Positions 61,599 to 64,000 of a stretch of 64,000 nt of DNA are shown here, piece after piece. A program made the translations under genes and the position numbers. The stretch spans positions 1,054,001-1,118,000 of the forward strand of contig JACAAK010000011.1 in the NCBI GenBank assembly GCA_025093985.1. Direction: 5' to 3'. The DNA comes from Calvatia gigantea (lineage: Eukaryota > Basidiomycota > Agaricomycetes > Agaricales > Lycoperdaceae). The notes under the pieces were generated by a model. The model saw nothing but the letters and a program-made list of their open reading frames with translations, did no database searches and was not told the origin of the DNA. The first letter of the stretch is position 1; every line of letters begins with the position of its first letter.

Positions 61599-62832
61599 AT
61601 GTACAGGATTACCGCAATTGCAGAACTTCCGGGCCACGACGACCGTGCATGGGCAGTCGCTTGGAATCCTGCTCGTCCAATTCTAGCTTCCTGTTCCGCG
61701 GACAAAACCGTTCGCTTGTATTCTTACTCCTCTGACTCAGATGGCAATCTCAAGTTCTACCCTGTCACCACAATTCCAACCGGCCACTCGAAGACGGTCA
61801 GATCAATAGCTTGGTCACCCTCTGGAAAAACACTTGCTACTGGCTCATTTGATTCGAACATCGGTATATGGGAGCAGGAGGATGTAGGAGAAAACGAACT
61901 TGGTGCTGGGGAATGGGAGTGTATGACTATTCTGGAAGGACATGAGACGGAATGCAAGGGTGTCGCTTATTCGCCGACTGGAACTTTACTGGCTAGCTGT
62001 AGTCGGGATAAGACCGTCTGGGTTTGGGAAGGTGAGCACTCATATTCTCGGGCCCCAAAAACGAGATGCAGACGTAACTTTTGATCCAGTGCATCCCGAA
62101 GCTGATTTTGAATGTCTGGCCGTCCTCATGGAACATACACAAGATGTGAAATCTGTTGCTTGGCATCCAACTGAAGAGGTCAATTTCTTCCCAATATCTT
62201 CCCTACCCTAAATGCTCATGTTTTATCCCATACTAGCGCAGATACTTGCATCCGCCTCATACGACGATACAATAAAACTTTATATCGACGACCCTACAGA
62301 GGACTGGTATTGCTTCGCAACTCTTACAGGCCACGCGTCAACTGTATGGTCCTTGGCTTGGTCCCCCAACGGAAACTATCTTGCATCGGCTTCCGATGAC
62401 AAGACAGTGCGCATTTGGAAACGCCTAGAGAAGTACAAATGGGAGTGCGTGATTGCTATCGGTGCCCATGATCGTTCGGTCTACTCTGTTAGTTGGAGCG
62501 TTGGACGGCCTAAATCTGGTCAAGGTAATTTGGGTTGGTTGGCAACGGCAGGAGGAGACGGATCCGTCAAAATTTGGGAGTTAGCAGTGAGTTTCCCGAT
62601 ACTGGTTGTTTTATATATGAACTGTAACCTTGAATACAAGGAACATGCGGAAGTGGGGCAGACCCCTTCAAACATGCCGCCCGAGCACCGTTTAGTCGCA
62701 ACACTACCATCGGCTCACGGAGTTCACGACGTGAACACTGTTTCCTGGTGTCCAAGAGAAGGGATGGAAGATATTCTTGCCACAACAGGCGACGATGGTG
62801 AGACGAGAGTTTGGAAGGTTGTACCGGAGTAA
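61599..62832 (+). CDS. CIA1: Cia1/CIAO1, cytosolic Fe-S protein assembly WD40 protein
   Basis: Docking subunit of the CIA targeting complex that inserts Fe-S clusters into cytosolic and nuclear apoproteins. The ATG at 61599 opens [20 protein letters not shown]. Seven WD repeats can be counted, each with a GH and a WD/YS-type end: [92 protein letters not shown] and [15 protein letters not shown]. The size, about 370 residues, suits the family. Three short introns (near 62031, 62180 and 62588). Intact. Confidence 0.92.
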
Positions 62833-62914
62833 TTGTAGATCGTCAATACTATAAGCACCAATTCATTAAGAACGCCATTACCATTATTGGAGTTTGCCTA
62901 TCTACCAGTGAGCA

Positions 62915-64000
62915 CTACCGAACGACTCTTTCGATCCCGCCTTCGACTAGCGATTGTGCCTGGCGGTAAATTTCGTCATCATCGAGCACTTTCCTGGAGC
63001 TTTGGAGCGTGGGTGGGGGTTTGACTAGGAAATCTGATGACAGGACAGTAAGGTCATCAATTGGCTCCCCACTGGCAGGGTTAGGGACTTGAGGGGGAAG
63101 TAGTCGGCCTGTAGCGTCATACATAAACCACCGCATGAATCGCAGAGCAAGCCCGTACAGGTTCTCAAACCCTGGGCGGGGCCTGTATACCTCCCCCTTA
63201 ATCAGAAAATCCGTCCTTGTCGCTACGGTTTGAGACTTGTCGTGCCACGCCATAAGTAACTTTTGGTTGTCTGCGTCGTTGGGGTCCAGGCAGGCGTATG
63301 GAAGAACCCAGCCAGCTGACTCCATGTCATATGTGTACAGGCGATATGGCTCTACGATGGTCTTGTCAAGGAGATCCAGCGCAGCAAAGGGGGTTGTTCC
63401 TGTTCGATGTGTTCCACCCCCCTCAACCTCAGAGCGCGAACCACCACGCCTGGTAGCAAGGTCCCAATCATTAAGGACGCCCTTGACTTTACCAGTTTTA
63501 TCTTTGCGGTACATTATGTTCTTGAGGCTAACGTCCCCATGTTCGAAGCCATTAATCCACATTTGCCGGTGAACTGGACAGGTAAATCAGCGCTCTTTAA
63601 TCCCAGCTCGAGTACTGAAATCAAGTGTTACCTAATAAACATTGCAGCCACACTTGGAGGAATTGGTGCTGATCAAGAGACGTGATCTCTCATCCAAAAG
63701 GCCGAAAATAATGACGTGGCATTTTCGCTCGCCTTCCCTGTCCTTAAGCCCCAGATGTCTGCGGATGTCACTTGTTTTACATGTTGCAGTGATGGTATGA
63801 TAAACTTGAGGAAAGTGTTCTGTGTAACGACCGCCATCGAGTTTATGCCCCTCAGAGATGAAGAACGGCTCAGGGAGGCGTTCAGATTCTGGATAAGAGG
63901 CCTTGACAGCAACAGAAAAGACACCACCGCGAGTATGTAATTTCCCCTGGAGGACCATTGTCCCCCGGCCATGCAAACTGATATAATGGTAGAGGGGAGG
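62915..64000 (-). CDS. FunK1 fungal-type protein kinase (partial, 5' end outside window)
   Basis: Fungal-specific kinase-like family, greatly expanded in mushroom-forming fungi. The minus strand shows a catalytic loop FEHGDVSLKNIMYR (the usual HRD replaced by HGD), the metal-binding block GVLNDWDLA, and GTTPFAALDLLDKTIVEPYR, a FunK1 signature. The C-terminal helical part ends GGIERVVR-stop at 62915. An upstream exon (about 63690-63976) carries FFISEGHKLDGGRYTEHFP and GLLDERSRLLIST. The N-terminal region and true start lie beyond 64000. Substrates are unknown. Confidence 0.85.

Overview
The window is nuclear DNA of a filamentous fungus, most likely a mushroom-forming basidiomycete (Agaricomycetes). 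The reasons are compact genes with many short introns, a fungal-type FunK1 kinase at the right edge, a secreted GH51 arabinofuranosidase and a P450. Two very different halves meet near 23.03 kb.

Left half (1-23031): a graveyard of LTR retrotransposons, nearly all from one Ty3/gypsy chromovirus family. Five copies are visible: A (1-2481, +, left part outside the window), B (2482-4449, +, truncated by A), E (4450-5590, -, fragment), C (6009-13672, +, both LTRs, interrupted by an unrelated 1.3-kb insertion) and D (16688-23031, -, two 307-bp LTRs and a 5-bp target duplication ATAAC). There is also a solo LTR (13732-14035) and a gag fragment of a second gypsy family (14130-15350). Every copy carries stop codons, and most are TGA at former CGA arginine codons, as expected from decay of methylated CpG. 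Reading the copies side by side gives the family plan. Gag has two CCHC knuckles. A canonical A-AAA-AAG slip site lies inside the second knuckle. Pol follows in the -1 frame, with protease, RT, RNase H, integrase and chromodomain. One stop codon later, in the same frame, comes a third ORF of about 329 codons that I do not recognise, ending just before the polypurine tract. The primer binding site is complementary to the predicted 5' end of the element's own transcript, which suggests Tf1/sushi-type self-priming.

Right half (23.99-64 kb): about 15 apparently functional, intron-rich genes. In order: GH51 alpha-L-arabinofuranosidase (-), Sam50 (-), MATE transporter (+), mitochondrial ribosomal uS8m (-), MSH2 (+), tRNA m5C methyltransferase Trm4 (-), aldehyde dehydrogenase (-), prolyl-tRNA synthetase (+), proteasome beta2/Pup1 (+), TORC2 subunit Sin1 (+), aspartokinase (+), Ind1/NUBPL Fe-S protein (+), class I-like HDAC (-), cytochrome P450 (-), acetyl-CoA C-acetyltransferase (+), Cia1/CIAO1 WD40 protein (+) and a partial FunK1 kinase (-). 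These are mostly housekeeping genes with no common pathway. Two of them (Ind1, Cia1) serve Fe-S protein assembly in different compartments. Three divergent pairs share short promoters (Sam50/MATE, uS8m/MSH2, ALDH/ProRS). I saw no tRNA or rRNA gene and no CRISPR array.

Most worth following up: the chromovirus's in-frame third ORF behind a conserved stop, its two apparent recoding points and its self-priming signal; the TTAGATTA-rich insertion in copy C; the 22-exon GH51 gene with three GC-AG introns; and the thiolase gene, with a start-codon-only first exon and a possible one-base frameshift.
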